From contig NC_092184.1 of NCBI RefSeq assembly GCF_043641665.1, positions 16,738,108 through 16,802,107 of the forward strand: DNA of 64,000 nt, in the 5' to 3' direction. The notes below the pieces were generated by a model. That model saw only the letters and a list, made by a program, of their open reading frames with translations, was not told where the DNA came from and made no database searches. Numbering within the stretch: position 1 is the stretch's first letter; each line of letters begins with the position of its first letter. Of the stretch, positions 49,545-61,700 are shown piece by piece. The position numbers were made by a program, and so were the translations under genes. Source of the DNA: Enoplosus armatus (lineage: Eukaryota; Chordata; Actinopteri; Centrarchiformes; Enoplosidae).

Positions 49545-52159
49545 TTTCTATATATAATATATAGTCTTTATATTTAAAGAAAATATCAAGAGAATCTGAG
49601 TTCTGCTGGTTTTCTGAGCATTATAGTAATGCAGCACCAGGTTTCAGGTATTACTAGTTTTTGGAAACCCCTCATGTGTAAGATACAGTAGAAAGCAGCA
49701 TCCCCCCACTGTGAAACACTGAGTGCAGTTCAAACCATTGACATGTTTTATCAGAAACATCAAGTAGGACAAGTACTGCCATTAAAATCACTCAGTGCCC
49801 GTATTCATCCTGCATCTCAGAATGATTCTTGTAAATCAACTGGAAGATGAACTCAAACTAAAAATAGTCCTACTTCAGCCAGTACAGCTGAATGTCTCAT
49901 GTATATGCTCGACATGACAGACACACATACACACCCTATTTTCATGAACCCCACACAAAATAGTGATTTAAATTTTTTGGAACACAAATGCGCTGAGCTG
50001 TCGAAACGCACAGAGCAGGCGGGCAGCGGGCCGCGCAAGACGCACTCATTCTTGACACAAAGATTGTAGTACGCCGCTAGACTGGCATCGCCACACCCTC
50101 TACCACGCCTCTCCTCCCACTGTGGCGCACAGCAAGTCACCAAGACACCAAACCAGCGCAGTCGAGGAAATAACTACAGTATGCCCCAGTGAAATGACAG
50201 TTCACAGACGCAACACCACGTTCTGCGGCAATACAAAAATAAGTACACTGTTCATATACTGTATAATGCACTTGTGACAAACTCCAGTTTCTCAGAGGGG
50301 TAGAAGTTCTGCTTTCTTAATGAATGATTTCCTGGCTTTATAACAGTCTGAACCATGAGCTGAAATTAATGCTGACATTTCTGGAATTGAAAAGGACTAA
50401 AAAGATGTAGTGCTGAAAAAAAAATTAATTTAAATAAATAACTGAATCAAAATAAAGAAAATTGCATTTTGTCGGGTATTACTTTACTGAACTCTGAGCA
50501 GCTGTCATAAGGTGTTATGCATGCCATTACCACACTCCTCTGCCATTATAGTACTGACAGCCCAATGATGTTCAAAGAATTGTATAACCTTTCATGAAGA
50601 ATGGGTTATATGATCAAAAACGTTGTGAAACTTGACCTTTTTAACATAATATCATGCTTGTAATGCCTAATGGGGCAGGACAGGATTGGCAACATTGCAG
50701 CCATAATTGATGGGTGTGAACTATGGCTCTCCACTAGACTTACAGAGCCAGTACAAGAAGAAATCCAATGATTCTATGTAGACCACCACAAATATCTTTT
50801 CTTAAATGAATTTGGTTATTTTCCTTATGTTTTTAGACATTTTTTGCAATTGTCTTTGCAGTGTCAGCGTTTCCCATACTAGGTAGATAAAATCTGAATT
50901 CCAATTTCTTACTTAACAATGCCACATTTTTCCTTAAACTGGTTAAGAATATCTTAAGGTTACATCTGTGTACTGCATTTACCCAGTTTTGTATAAGGCC
51001 CATTATCTAGTGTGTCAGCTTTGCAACTTCTCTATACAAAAGCAGGCTGATGTGTCCAAGTTTCACACATTCACATGCAGATATGCACATAGACGCATAA
51101 ACAGCTGCATGACATAAACAAGCGCACACACTCTCAAACATAACATAGCCTGAAGCAGCAAAAATACAAGAATAAATAAAGATTCATCTGCACATCCAGA
51201 GTGTACACACATGAACACACAGACACAATTGCACTGATGAACACACATGTATGCAAATCATACACTCACAAAAACCCACATGCGAAAAAAAAACACAACT
51301 GAATGAACTAACTTTTTGTGGAAGCAGTAGCGTTTCTGGCCCCTTTAAACCACAGGGGCCACGCTGGAACCAGCTTTACTTTTAGAGGGGCCAGTTAAAT
51401 TAACTGTAGAGTGATTCAGGGGCCAAGTCACGCCATCTAACGAAGTACACAGCAGCACAATGTATCCAACAAAGTAACAAATTCAGATTTGTAGTACATC
51501 AGAAAAACACATGACTTCCAATTAGTAAACTTTAGGATGACATTTAGACAACAGACCTGTGTTGAAATCAAAACTAACAATGCATGCGTCTTCTTAGCAT
51601 GCAAAAACACCACAAAGCTTATGCTCTGATGCAGATACGGATCAGTATTGAATATTGACAAGATTGGACAATCAAAAAGGTACCAATGCATGTATCAGAT
51701 ACACGACGTTCAAATTCTTATCTAGACGCCTGCCATACAAAACATAGCCTAGACAGCCGATGGTATTCTAGTTAGATATTAAAGCAAATGACTCATTATA
51801 TAGCACAGAGAGAAATTCTCACAAGCAACAGACCTTCTGCACAGGCTCATTCACAAAACAAACACTATCAACAGGTGACTGAACAACTAATAAATGCTAA
51901 ACTGAAGAAATTCCAATGTAGTCAAAGTCCTGCAGGCTTTTAATCCTGCCACTGGGTCTATGCAGACAGCTTGCTGTAACACAACAGTTTGACTATCCAG
52001 ACAAACAAGGTACAGAACATAATATAACCTTCAGAGAAGCAACAAGTACACTGCAAGGAGTTAAATCCACACAGACAGCCACGGCAGGACAATTAACCAC
52101 CAGGAAACAAACCAGCAGCAAAGACAGGTAAAGACAGACAGACAGACAGACAGAGTGTA
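49545..52159. other. Non-coding DNA, no gene seen
   Basis: AT-rich start next to the Tc1 end, then a short GC- and CpG-richer stretch at about 49985-50160, then CA-rich DNA at 51060-51290. No convincing coding sequence. If the candidate promoter at 52.16-52.65 kb is real, this would be its first intron. Confidence 0.55.
52131..52154. repeat. (GACA)n tetranucleotide repeat
   Basis: Five to six GACA units, just inside (on the minus strand, downstream of) the candidate splice donor at 52164-52169. Confidence 0.85.
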
Positions 52160-52650
52160 TCTGACTCACGGTTTTGACGTCGAAGTCCAGTCCCCTCTCT
52201 GTCATGGAGATGAAGAGGTCCATATTCATAATATCCCACTGCACTTGTTACTGTGTTGGTCATTTTGTTTTCTTACAGACAGAATTCCTCATCTTCTCTC
52301 TCCATCGCTGCTAGCTAACTTGTCTTCGAAGAGCACATTAGCTAATATCGTTAGCAACACTGGAAAACAAGCCAACTCTCCTGGTTGTTTCATTTAAACA
52401 AATGCTGTTGTTCATTTTTTTTGTTGTTTGTTGTGAGTTCAGGCTATTTCGCCATCTCCACCGTTTACTTCAGAGTTTCTTCTTCCAAAGACCTGTCCGG
52501 CCTTCCTATCGCAGTGTCACACAGTCACTTAAGTGTACTTAATTAGATGACAACTTCACCTGGGACCTCTCGACAGGAACGACTCAACTGTAGGATGCAA
52601 CGCCATCTTTGACCACACAGACTGACCCATTGTGAGCCGTTGCAATTTAG
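52160..52650 (-). promoter_or_regulatory. Candidate promoter and 5' exon region
   Basis: On the minus strand this region carries AAGATGGCG at 52609-52601, the YY1 core often found just downstream of TSSs of broadly expressed vertebrate genes, and a second GAGATGGCGAAAT near 52450. It is slightly richer in CpG than its surroundings. Two possible exon ends follow: an ATG at 52606 opening 15 codons (MALHPTVESFLSRGP) to CAG|GTGAAG at 52560/52559, and further on ATG AAT ATG GAC (52229) reading MNMDLFISMTERGLDFDVKT to ACC|GTGAGT at 52170/52169. The second peptide looks protein-like but I do not recognise it. No further exon of such a gene is identified. A plus-strand TTTTGTTTTCTTACAG acceptor-like site near 52278 argues for caution. 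Confidence 0.28.
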
Positions 52651-53292
52651 GGGGGCGCTGTTTCACTCATTTGAAAAAACCTCAATGAAAACTTGGGAAG
52701 TGATTGTGCTAGTTGTCTGTTGTCTGAAAGAGTATGGAGAAACTCAACTCTCGCATATTTAACACATTAGGTTTTGAGTGGAATTAAAAAAAAAAGATAT
52801 TAGGCTATTGAAAGATATGAACAGGCAATTTGGACATTTGATGTTAAATTAATTGTTGTCAGTTAAAAGTTTTCATTTTGGCTTATCCATGAAAGAATCA
52901 CATGTAATTGAAACATGCACACACACACACATACACACACACGTGCAAAAAGACATGCCTTACAGCAGTTATAGCAATAAGTTAAATATGCTGATGGTGG
53001 AAAAACAGTAGACCTGCTGAAATCTGCTGAGAGATCTTTTTAATGGTTTTAAGACACCTGTGTTATTCATGTGGCCGTATGCATGTAGAGGGGTGTGTGT
53101 AGCTGTTCTACAAGCACATACACATTGAGTGTATTAGCGTATAGCAGTATGCTCTGTATTGAAGGGTGTCTAAGTTTGTATTTTTGTGTCAGTGTTTTAA
53201 GCGTGTGTGTTTGTCCCTTTGTTCATGGAGTCCATATGTTATTTTGCATCAACCTTAACTCGGTGATTAATAAAACATGTATACTAGGTAGT

Positions 53293-53314
53293 GGGGGGGG
53301 GGGGGGGGGGGGGG
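53293..53314 (+). repeat. Poly-G run of 22 bases
   Basis: Twenty-two consecutive G after GGTAGT. Such runs can fold into G-quadruplex and are length-unstable and hard to sequence, so the exact count may not be reliable. Confidence 0.9.
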
Positions 53315-55356
53315 TTACTGTGTATGAATGTGTGTGTCAGGAGAGAGGGACTGCAGCAGAACATGGTGGCTTGAAATCTAGGTCATCAGTGAGAAAGAGA
53401 GAGGGGGAAGAGAGCGAGAGGAGTACATTATAAAGCAGCAGCAAGAGAGAAAAAAGTAAAATAACAAAGATAGAGGTAATCAGACAACAGGAAATTGAGG
53501 CAAGGTTCTGAGGGACAAAGTCTGAGAAAAAATGTCTTTTCAGAGAAAAGATAATGCACTTGTGACAAACTCCAGATAACTTACAGTATTACTTTCTCTG
53601 AGCAGCACTGTCTCACCACAGCAGGTGTGGATACTACAACCTCTATTAATTTTCCTCCTGTCTATTTTTCCAGATAATTCCAGTCAAAGTTACCTACTGC
53701 CTAAAGCAGCGTAATATGTTGCCTTTGATAAACAGTAATTAATTTTGTGTGAAAGTAGCATGTTCGCATGAGCTCAAGTTCTGGTATCTATTGAAATCAT
53801 ATTCACCTGAATTAACTGCTCTAATGATGCAAAATTGTTTTAAAGATATATATTCAATACTGTGTAAACTTCTAGACGGCAGTAAATAGCCCTTTGACTG
53901 CAGACATTTTGACTTGTCAGAGTAGGGAAAGCACAGGTGTTACTAATAACATTAACGTTGCTTCCGTTCTATTCAAGCGCCCACAATATTCACAATACCA
54001 GGACCCTGAAACCAAAGCAGCCAAATCAAAGTCAGCCATCATTAAGTTTATTATTATTTTCACCTGTGCTTTTCCTACTGTGACATGTCAAAATGTATTC
54101 TGTGGAAATGTCTCATTATTTATCTCATCTCCATTTCAAGTACTTCATGTTTTTGAGGACATTCATACATTTTAGCCAGAGACCCTGAAGGCAACTGTAT
54201 TTTAGAACATTTTTCTTTTCAGGTCTTCTTACAAACACATTATAGTTTTGCATTTTTATTGGTTAAATTTACAACGAGGTTCTTGCTCACCATGAAGTCT
54301 TATAGACAGAATCAAAAACCCTCAACCCCCCCAAAAATCCTAAACACTCTCGATCAAAAGTACTCTTTTTACAACATTTTGGTGTATCAGGTAAAATTAA
54401 TTCACATGTATCTAAAGTGTGCAGGGTTTTTTATTTATTTAAAACAAGTAATTATTACAACCTCAATTGTAACACAAAAGTAATCTATATTTCTTATTTC
54501 ATCTATGTCATTTGATCTGTAGCTTCTGTGATCCAGTGAATTCTGACATTTCCTCCCAGTTCATTGTTAGCCCTCGTTAAGTTAATGTTTTAAAACTCCG
54601 CAGTACACATTTATAAATCTCTTAGTCACATGGTGTATGTACACATGTCACATGTTTGCACTGTCTTTCTAACACCGCTTATAAAACACATTCAAATCAT
54701 AAAAACATATTTATTTTTTGGACATAGTTGTTGAGTCAGTGCCGCCACTACAATACTTCCATCACAGTTTGAGCTCACCATAGTTTGCTCTGTTAGCCAG
54801 GAGTTACACACTGCCCCAGTGGTGTTCCACTGAGAACATTATTCTAACTACTGTTATAAAATATTGTTCTCTTTTTGTGATTTATTTTTATCCCTCTGAC
54901 TACTTTTTATTCATTTATTCCCACACAAGGCTGTCTTGCAAAGGAGACTCTAGCCTCAGTGGGATCCTCTTGTTAAAATAAGAATACTTAACGAAAGAGA
55001 AGGAAAGACGGGAAAAAAACGTATTGTCTCTATAATGCATACAGTAAATGTATTCTATGGGGCTTTTTGTTGCAGATTGCTTTAATTTGCTGTCCAGATC
55101 ATGGCACTCTTTTTAGTAGGACACACAGATGCAGCCAAACACACACACGTGCACAAACAGACTCATCACCCTGACCCTGAAATCTGCGAATAAGCAGAGG
55201 AGCTTCATTAGAGCTATCATGAAGAGTAATCACAACCTGCATTGGTGCATGTTGTGTTTGAGCCCCGAGGGGTCTATTAAGCCAGTGATATTATTGCTCG
55301 GCGCATGGAAGAAGTCTTCATGAGCTTGTTGAGTTGGAACACACACTATGGAGCTG

Positions 55357-55360
<4 letters not shown>

Positions 55361-55391
<31 letters not shown>
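55361..55391. repeat. (CA)n microsatellite with one AA interruption
   Basis: About 15 CA units in two blocks. Confidence 0.9.
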
Positions 55392-56499
55392 GCTTCATCA
55401 TCAGTTTGGGCTGGAGTTGTTTAGAATAATGATGTGATCATGGTAAATACGCACACAGGCACACTCACTGAATGCCAGCAGTAAAACGGCATCATCATGG
55501 CATTTCTATAGCTCAGCGGCTGTATTTATGCATACAAGGAAATGTATTCTTTGCACACTAACCTGGCTTTGAGTCAAGCCGTGTGATGTTTGCTAGAATA
55601 TCTTCAGTAATCTAAGGGTTAGACTGGCTTTCATACTGTTTCTGCCTTCCATGCAAAGATTCACACAGCCTCGTGGGTACATTTTGATGTCAACAAAAAA
55701 AACACAGCTGTGAGCAGTACTTAATGTTACTATTGGGATCATCATTTCTTCCTGGCATATTAGAGTAAACCTGTTAATGCTCATTTAAACAGAGAAGGGG
55801 AAGCTGGCAGCTGCACCTTTTCATACTTTGGTGCTGGTGGACCTTCATGTGTGGGTGTGACACCACAGGTGCGCTGAGTTTATTGGTTTATTTACGCCAA
55901 CAGTAATCAGTAGCAGGGTATGTTTGTTTGTTTGCTTTGGACACTGGTGGACTGTCGTGAAGTTAGCTGTGTAGCTTATTCTGTTTGCTTTTGCTGCTAT
56001 CTAAATTGCATCACCCAGGCATAAAAAAGACTAATATCACTGATAGCCAGTTAGTGTAGCTGAACTCTGCAGGGGTCTAACCAGTGTGGAATGACCCAAA
56101 ATAACTATCTTTATGCTATGCTAATAAAAGTGCTAGACCTGTTCCAATATCTTTAATCCCAGCATATGCTCCAATAACACAGTGTTTCTCTGTTTCTTCA
56201 TTTGTGTTCATTTTCTCAAACACAAGAGACCAGCGTGATCCCTTAATGACCCCTGGTGCTCAGTCTAGCACTAGCCTTTCAATCAGTAATTCCTGTAAGA
56301 TATCCACTGGCATATGGGCTTACATGGCTGTTGCACACTCAGCTCAGTCCAAAGTTGTCCATTTTTGTTTTATTTTTAAGGTTTTATTAAGAGATTTTAT
56401 GAAACCTGTGAAATTGGGTAACTAATCACTGTCTTGTTTCAACATATTATTTCTTAATTGTCTTTTGTGTTCCTGCCTTCATGAAATACATATATATTT

Positions 56500-56710
56500 A
56501 TATACATTCGGTTGCCAATTTATCTGGTGATACAGTCTAATGCAGCAGCCCTGCAATCCTACCTTCATTAACATAATGTTCCAGTTTTTTTTGACACTGT
56601 TTTAGAGAGGTGTTGACTCAGATTTGTGGTCATTTTGGATGCTGTAGTTTGTGCTTCTATCCCATCCCATTTATATCAACGAGGGTAACTAATAAACTGG
56701 TAAAATAGGA
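56500..56710. repeat. Possible dispersed teleost repeat
   Basis: Contains ATTCGGTTGCCAATTTAT, GCAGCAGCCCTGCAATCC, TACCTTCATTAACATAATG and TGTTTTAGAGAGGTGTTGA, blocks that I recognise from a common teleost repeat. Family unknown and single copy in the window. Confidence 0.4.
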
Positions 56711-58951
56711 AAAGAAGAAAGAAATCTGTCTGTGTCATTTGAGGTTTGCTTGTGATGAAGACAAACAGTCAGATATCATGTCTAACATTATTTTTTCATG
56801 ATGTTTTCCTCTTACAGCCCATTATATCCAATGTGAATGTTTCCTCTGTTGACACTCCTATTGCCTGAGACAGTTGCCAACTGTCTTCAACTTGCTGCAT
56901 CGGTAACATTCCCTAAAATGAATTTTACCACATACTGACGTCCAGTTCCAAAATACACACAGTGAGGGTTGAGACACATATAGGCTGCGCTAAATCAACC
57001 CATAATAAAAGCACATATTCAACCCAGCAAGTGTATGTGTATTAACACTCTTCACGTTCTAAGCTTATCTAAACTCACCTCAAGTGTGTAGACAATAGCA
57101 TAAAAATATCAAAGAACCTCAAAAGACAGAAGTCAAAAACCAATGCTGAATGGATTATCCTCATATTAAAACCCCCCAGACTCTGCAGGGGTTCCATTAA
57201 ACAACAGACCATGTAATAAGATCAGAGGGATTGTTAGAGGGCTGTAAAGTTGGTACCTTTAAAATGCAGCATGCAGTATCTAAAATACTAATTATATATT
57301 CTTTCCCTGTCTCTTTTTTATGCATTTTCAGGACACCCACAGGTGCAAGAGGAAAGAAGACTGCAGTCAAGACACTGAAACTGTGTATATAGCAAAACTT
57401 AGGAAATTGTCCTAACACACTATTTCACATTAGATGAAATAGAATATTGCACATTGTAATATTACTATGGTGATACTGCAGTACTTCATGTAAGTGAACT
57501 GCTCCAGAGGCAGTGCACTCCTGGGCTGAGACCTCAATTGATTTAATAAAAGCAACAATACAAATGATTGCACCAAACATGACAAAGTTAGTGGCCGCAG
57601 ACTGCAGTGTATTTGGATTTTTTTAACGACAGAGAGATAAACAACATAGAGAGCCACTGATGTCAAACAGGAGGAAGGGAAGATTTAGTTCCAAATCAGT
57701 GTTGAAGATACGATGCTGACTTCTCAATTCACTTTCAGTGTAGTTAACTATGAGAAGACTAATAACTGAGTAATGAATAATAATGTTACATAAATGCTAT
57801 AACAACTGGCAGGCAGTGAGATGACGACCAGATGCCATTAAAGATTTTCACCATATGGTCGATAGGCTCTGCTGACAATTACACACTCAGTCAGTTATGA
57901 TTACAAAGCCACACAGCCAAAAGCACCAAATGTAGGGCCAGTTATATTCTTTATGATGTACACTGATGAGATTAACAAAGGTAAGAGCTATCATTCTTTA
58001 TGGTTCATATCAATCACTTTGGAAAAAAAGGAGAAGAAGGAATTTTAAACGTTTCAGACGACATGACATAGATTATGCAAAAGCAACTCAACATCAAGAC
58101 TGTGCTTTTTATGGCATCTCTCAGCAGCTTCACAGAGCCAAATGCATTTTACTTTCTCTTAGATTGTCTACTTCAACTTCTCAGTCACCACTTCGGTGCC
58201 CCACACCCCAAGGGCTGTAAGCTGTTAGTCTCTGAGTTTTGAGAGAAGAGAGCAAAGCAAAGGCAAAAATACAAAGAGAGAGACGGCGGAAGATATAAAC
58301 GGTGTCTGTGTGAGAGAAAAAACAATGAGGGGATGAGATGGAATTAGATGAATCAATTTATCCTCCAGTTTGTCTTATATAGAGGTTTACCTCCCAGTTC
58401 CGCATTGAAATATTTTATTGATCTAAGATTTTCTTTCTTCCCAAGAGAGAAAAAACAAACTGTGTTTACATGCACGCAAAGCATCAGTTCACCCAATTGC
58501 AAAAAAAGATATTTTCTGGATTTATTTTAATTTAAATTCTGTGAAAATATCTGTTAAGAGTTCCATTGTCTCCCCAATACAATAAAGGTGAATGTAATTA
58601 GGTGAAAAATACTGGTATTATAGTAACCAGGTTAATTCAGATGTCCTACACATTCTCCAGTGTCCTGTGTTAACTTTATTTCTCCCAGTAACCTGGTTTC
58701 TTGTGTGCATTCATACATAGTGATAGATTAAAGTACTTGACCTGAAACTTTGTGACAAAATACATTTAGATGATACATCCTTCTCTGGCCAAAGCAGCAC
58801 AGCACTGTCTTTAAAAGTGTCCTTTTAAAATTCCTGCAAGAGGCAGTACACCTCTTGGGTTATGCTGGTTTTCTGCATGAGCGAGCAAGAGTGGAGGAGA
58901 GAGCAGGAGAGAAAGACAAGGTGAAGCTGGTCAATAACTGTGCGTTTGTGC

Positions 58952-58969
58952 GTGTGTGTGTGTGTGTGT
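58952..58969. repeat. (TG)n microsatellite
   Basis: About nine TG units. Confidence 0.85.
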
Positions 58970-59823
58970 TTGAGTATATGTGTGTGTGCTTCTTTGAAAA
59001 AGATGGAAGGGAGGAGAGAAATAATTGTCGAATTGTTTTTTTATAGAGCTTTCCCTGGGAGATTTGGATGCAGATTCATTAATCTAAAAGCAAGATGTAT
59101 GCCCTCTCTCAGGATTTTCTGGGGAAAACAATACAACGCGAGAAAGAGAGCAGCTACACTTGACTTTTTCCTCCCCCTCTTTCCTTTCATTTTCTATCCA
59201 TTTCTTTTGATTCTTGCTCTTCGCTACTCTTCCTCTCTCAGACTGTTTTCCCTGCAATAAAACACTGGATTTGAACACTTGACAGAAAATAGAGTGCATG
59301 AAGAATACAGTGAGTTGAATTGTTTTAACAAGTTCAGTTTGAGGTTTATGGAACAACTCCTTACAAGCGTGATCTAATTGAAATTCTATCTTTAAAATAC
59401 CAATGATGTTTGACATGTATAATATATTGTTGGACTTGTTATGACAGCTGGTGACTTCAGATGCAGTCACACCGTCTCTTTTGATCTGCACCAGACTCTA
59501 TTGCATTTTTATGTTTGATTTGTTTGGTTTCACCCGGGTAGCCAGGGGTTGTCAGCCTTCCTGAGGTACTGTAAAAGATTATAGCAGAGAAGAGAGTCAA
59601 CATTCAGTGGTGTTTATACCAAGTAAAAGAAAAGGGAACAAAAATTGAAATTGCAGCCCGCAGGTGGACCCTAGATACTTCTCATGAATCGAGCTGAGTT
59701 CACTTTATCAAAGACTGAGACTCACATTTTCATGTGGCCTCTGCAGTGGGTGTACAACGTTCCTATGGATTTCTTTCTCACCCAACAGTGTGAACACACT
59801 TTTACTGGAAGAACTGGATGCCT

Positions 59824-59841
59824 ACACACACACACACACAC
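59824..59841. repeat. (CA)n microsatellite
   Basis: About nine CA units. Confidence 0.85.
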
Positions 59842-60070
59842 CCACAACTAGACTCAGATTATGTCAACTTTTGGTACACTAAAAGGACACACATACAAAT
59901 TCAATCACAAGCATATTTTGCTCAGCTTTTGCTTTTAGCTTTACCAGACCTGAAGGGTCACTGGCCTGGCAGAGAGCTTCACATTTATCGCCCATCAAAT
60001 GTAATAGCACTTCAAAACACAAATGGATTTTACAGCTACAAGCGTCAGCTGATGTGATATTTTACCTTTC

Positions 60071-60096
60071 CAATTGATCCCCAAAGGGAAATAATC
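60071..60096 (-). repeat. LINE-type 3' tail fragment, reverse strand
   Basis: On the minus strand ATTATTTCCCTTTGGGGATC then AATTGG matches the same GGGGATCAAT core as the fragment at 60574-60630, in opposite orientation. Very short. Confidence 0.3.
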
Positions 60097-60177
60097 TTTT
60101 CACTGCAGCAACGACTGCAACTGGAGGGGATTCAGAGTCTTGCTCGTGGATACTTAAGCTGCACGGCCGTCTCCTGG

Positions 60178-60390
60178 TTAAAGGGAAACTTTGCCAATTT
60201 TACACACGAAGTTCAGTTTACTTGTCATTAGGAAAACTTCTCAGTCTGTGAAAACAGCTGTGTAATGTCTTGTGTGGCTCTGGAGGGAGCTTTCTAAACT
60301 AGGGAATGTGGAATTTGAAATAAATTAGCATTTAGTAGGGGGGTCTAAAGAAAGATGCTATTGAGACGCATTACTGAATAAAAAGACCCA
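60178..60390. repeat. Possible dispersed teleost repeat (AAGATGCTATTGAGACGCATT)
   Basis: Contains AAAGGGAAACTTTGCCAATT, TTCTCAGTCTGTGAAAACAG, CTGTGTAATGTCTTGTGTGG and AAGATGCTATTGAGACGCAT. These blocks in this order are familiar from a common fish repeat. The family is not named with confidence. Confidence 0.45.
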
Positions 60391-60573
60391 AGAGGTTGAC
60401 TCATGACTAAAATTCTCGATATCTGTCTCTCTGCCTGTCTCTCTTAAAGGAGAAGTAAATCTAAATGAGATAAAATAACAAATTACAAGTTACAATGGTT
60501 TCTGGTAACAGAATCTAAACGCACAAACAAAGGTGTTAGGACAAAACGACCCGATCATGGATGTGCACTGTGT

Positions 60574-60630
60574 GGCATTGTATAATTTCCCCCCAGGGAT
60601 CAATAAAGTATTTCTAATTCTGATTCTGAT
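60574..60630 (+). repeat. LINE/SINE-type 3' tail fragment
   Basis: AATTTCCCCCCAGGGATCAA continues TAAAGTATTTCTAATTCTGA and ends in a short (ATTCTG)n-like tail. The tail microsatellite is what target-primed LINE insertions leave at their 3' end. The best preserved of the four such fragments in the window. Confidence 0.55.
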
Positions 60631-61129
60631 AGGCAAAAGTAAGACTTTTGAGGGGACATTTTCAAACCTGGATTTTGAGCATTGCTTGAGCCATGAAAGC
60701 CTGAGTGCCCTGAGAGACGAGCCACTATCATGGCTGAGGCTCCTGTCACACAAACACACCCTCCCAAACCTACCTGTACTTTGAAAGTCGTTGAGTTGTG
60801 ATGGAGCCAGTCTGTAGTGGCCATGACAGGAATGGCAGATTAAGACACTTGACACTCTGGGGCAAACAGTGGGCCACCATACCATGCCACAAGTAAAATG
60901 AACGTTTCATCCTGGTAAAGAGTGAGGCCACTGAATCAAATGGTTATAATCTCTCATTTTCATACAGGTGGATGTAATTGTTCTCCAGTTGCTGTTTGCA
61001 TTGTGGTGTGTGTTTGTATCTGTATGAGTGTGGTGTGTGTGTTGACTAAACAATGTCTGACTGGTGACCTGCTCTTCTCCCAAACCTGCTAAATTGAATA
61101 GACTGCACCTGCAGGTGCCCTGTTGGCTT

Positions 61130-61132
<3 letters not shown>

Positions 61133-61160
<28 letters not shown>

Positions 61161-61189
61161 AGCACATGCACAAATACATACAAATGCAA

Positions 61190-61249
<60 letters not shown>
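61133..61249. repeat. Compound (CA)n array, two long blocks
   Basis: CA blocks at 61133-61160 and 61194-61249 (about 28 units, the longest in the window), separated by an A/C-rich spacer. Alternating purine-pyrimidine arrays of this size favour Z-DNA and mutate quickly. A related CA-rich region continues to 61465. Confidence 0.95.
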
Positions 61250-61251
<2 letters not shown>

Positions 61252-61514
61252 GTGAAAAATTATGACGAGTGCTGATATGCTTGAATGCACAAGGACAAAT
61301 GCTGCATGTTAGCATGGACACACACGCGCACAGACATATACACACACATGCTCATATACACCTGTGGGAAAATAAGGAGAAGCTCTGATACGGTTGGTTG
61401 CACAAGGTCAAACCCTGCATGTGAGTACGCAAACCACACACGTACACACTGAAGCACACAGATACACACACAAATTAGGCCATACAAATGCAAACTGGCA
61501 CTTGGATTTAGCTA

Positions 61515-61700
61515 CAGGGGGCGAGGAGAGAGAGAAAACAGGAGTGGGAAATAATGAGAGAGAGGAAGGAGGAGAGAGGGAGCGAGATGAAGAGAAGAAA
61601 CAAAGGGCTGAGGGAGTTAATTGGATGAACGACGGAACAGGAAAGACAAAAAAGGAGAAGGGTGTGCTCCAGTATGAGTCAGTAAGAGAGAAATAATGGG
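61515..61700 (+). repeat. Purine-rich tract
   Basis: GAGGAGAGAGAGAAAACAGG and similar. The plus-strand ORF here is compositional (Glu/Lys/Arg-rich). Confidence 0.8.

Larger units (their letters stand above)
52651..56499. other. Non-coding DNA, no gene seen
   Basis: Holds CA-rich and TG-rich stretches, the G22 run, a GA-rich stretch at 53390-53460 and AT-rich sequence. Nothing recognisably coding. Confidence 0.6.
56711..60053. other. Non-coding DNA, no gene seen
   Basis: Short ORFs of simple composition and minor microsatellites only. Confidence 0.6.

Noticed and set aside
52278..52397. Plus-strand exon after TTTTGTTTTCTTACAG
   Set aside because: The acceptor is good but no matching upstream donor exon is seen, the reading frame is featureless, and the minus strand offers a better gene-start explanation.
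61046..61345. Cys-Val repeat ORF and the complementary His-Thr repeat ORF
   Set aside because: Both are translations of the CA array.
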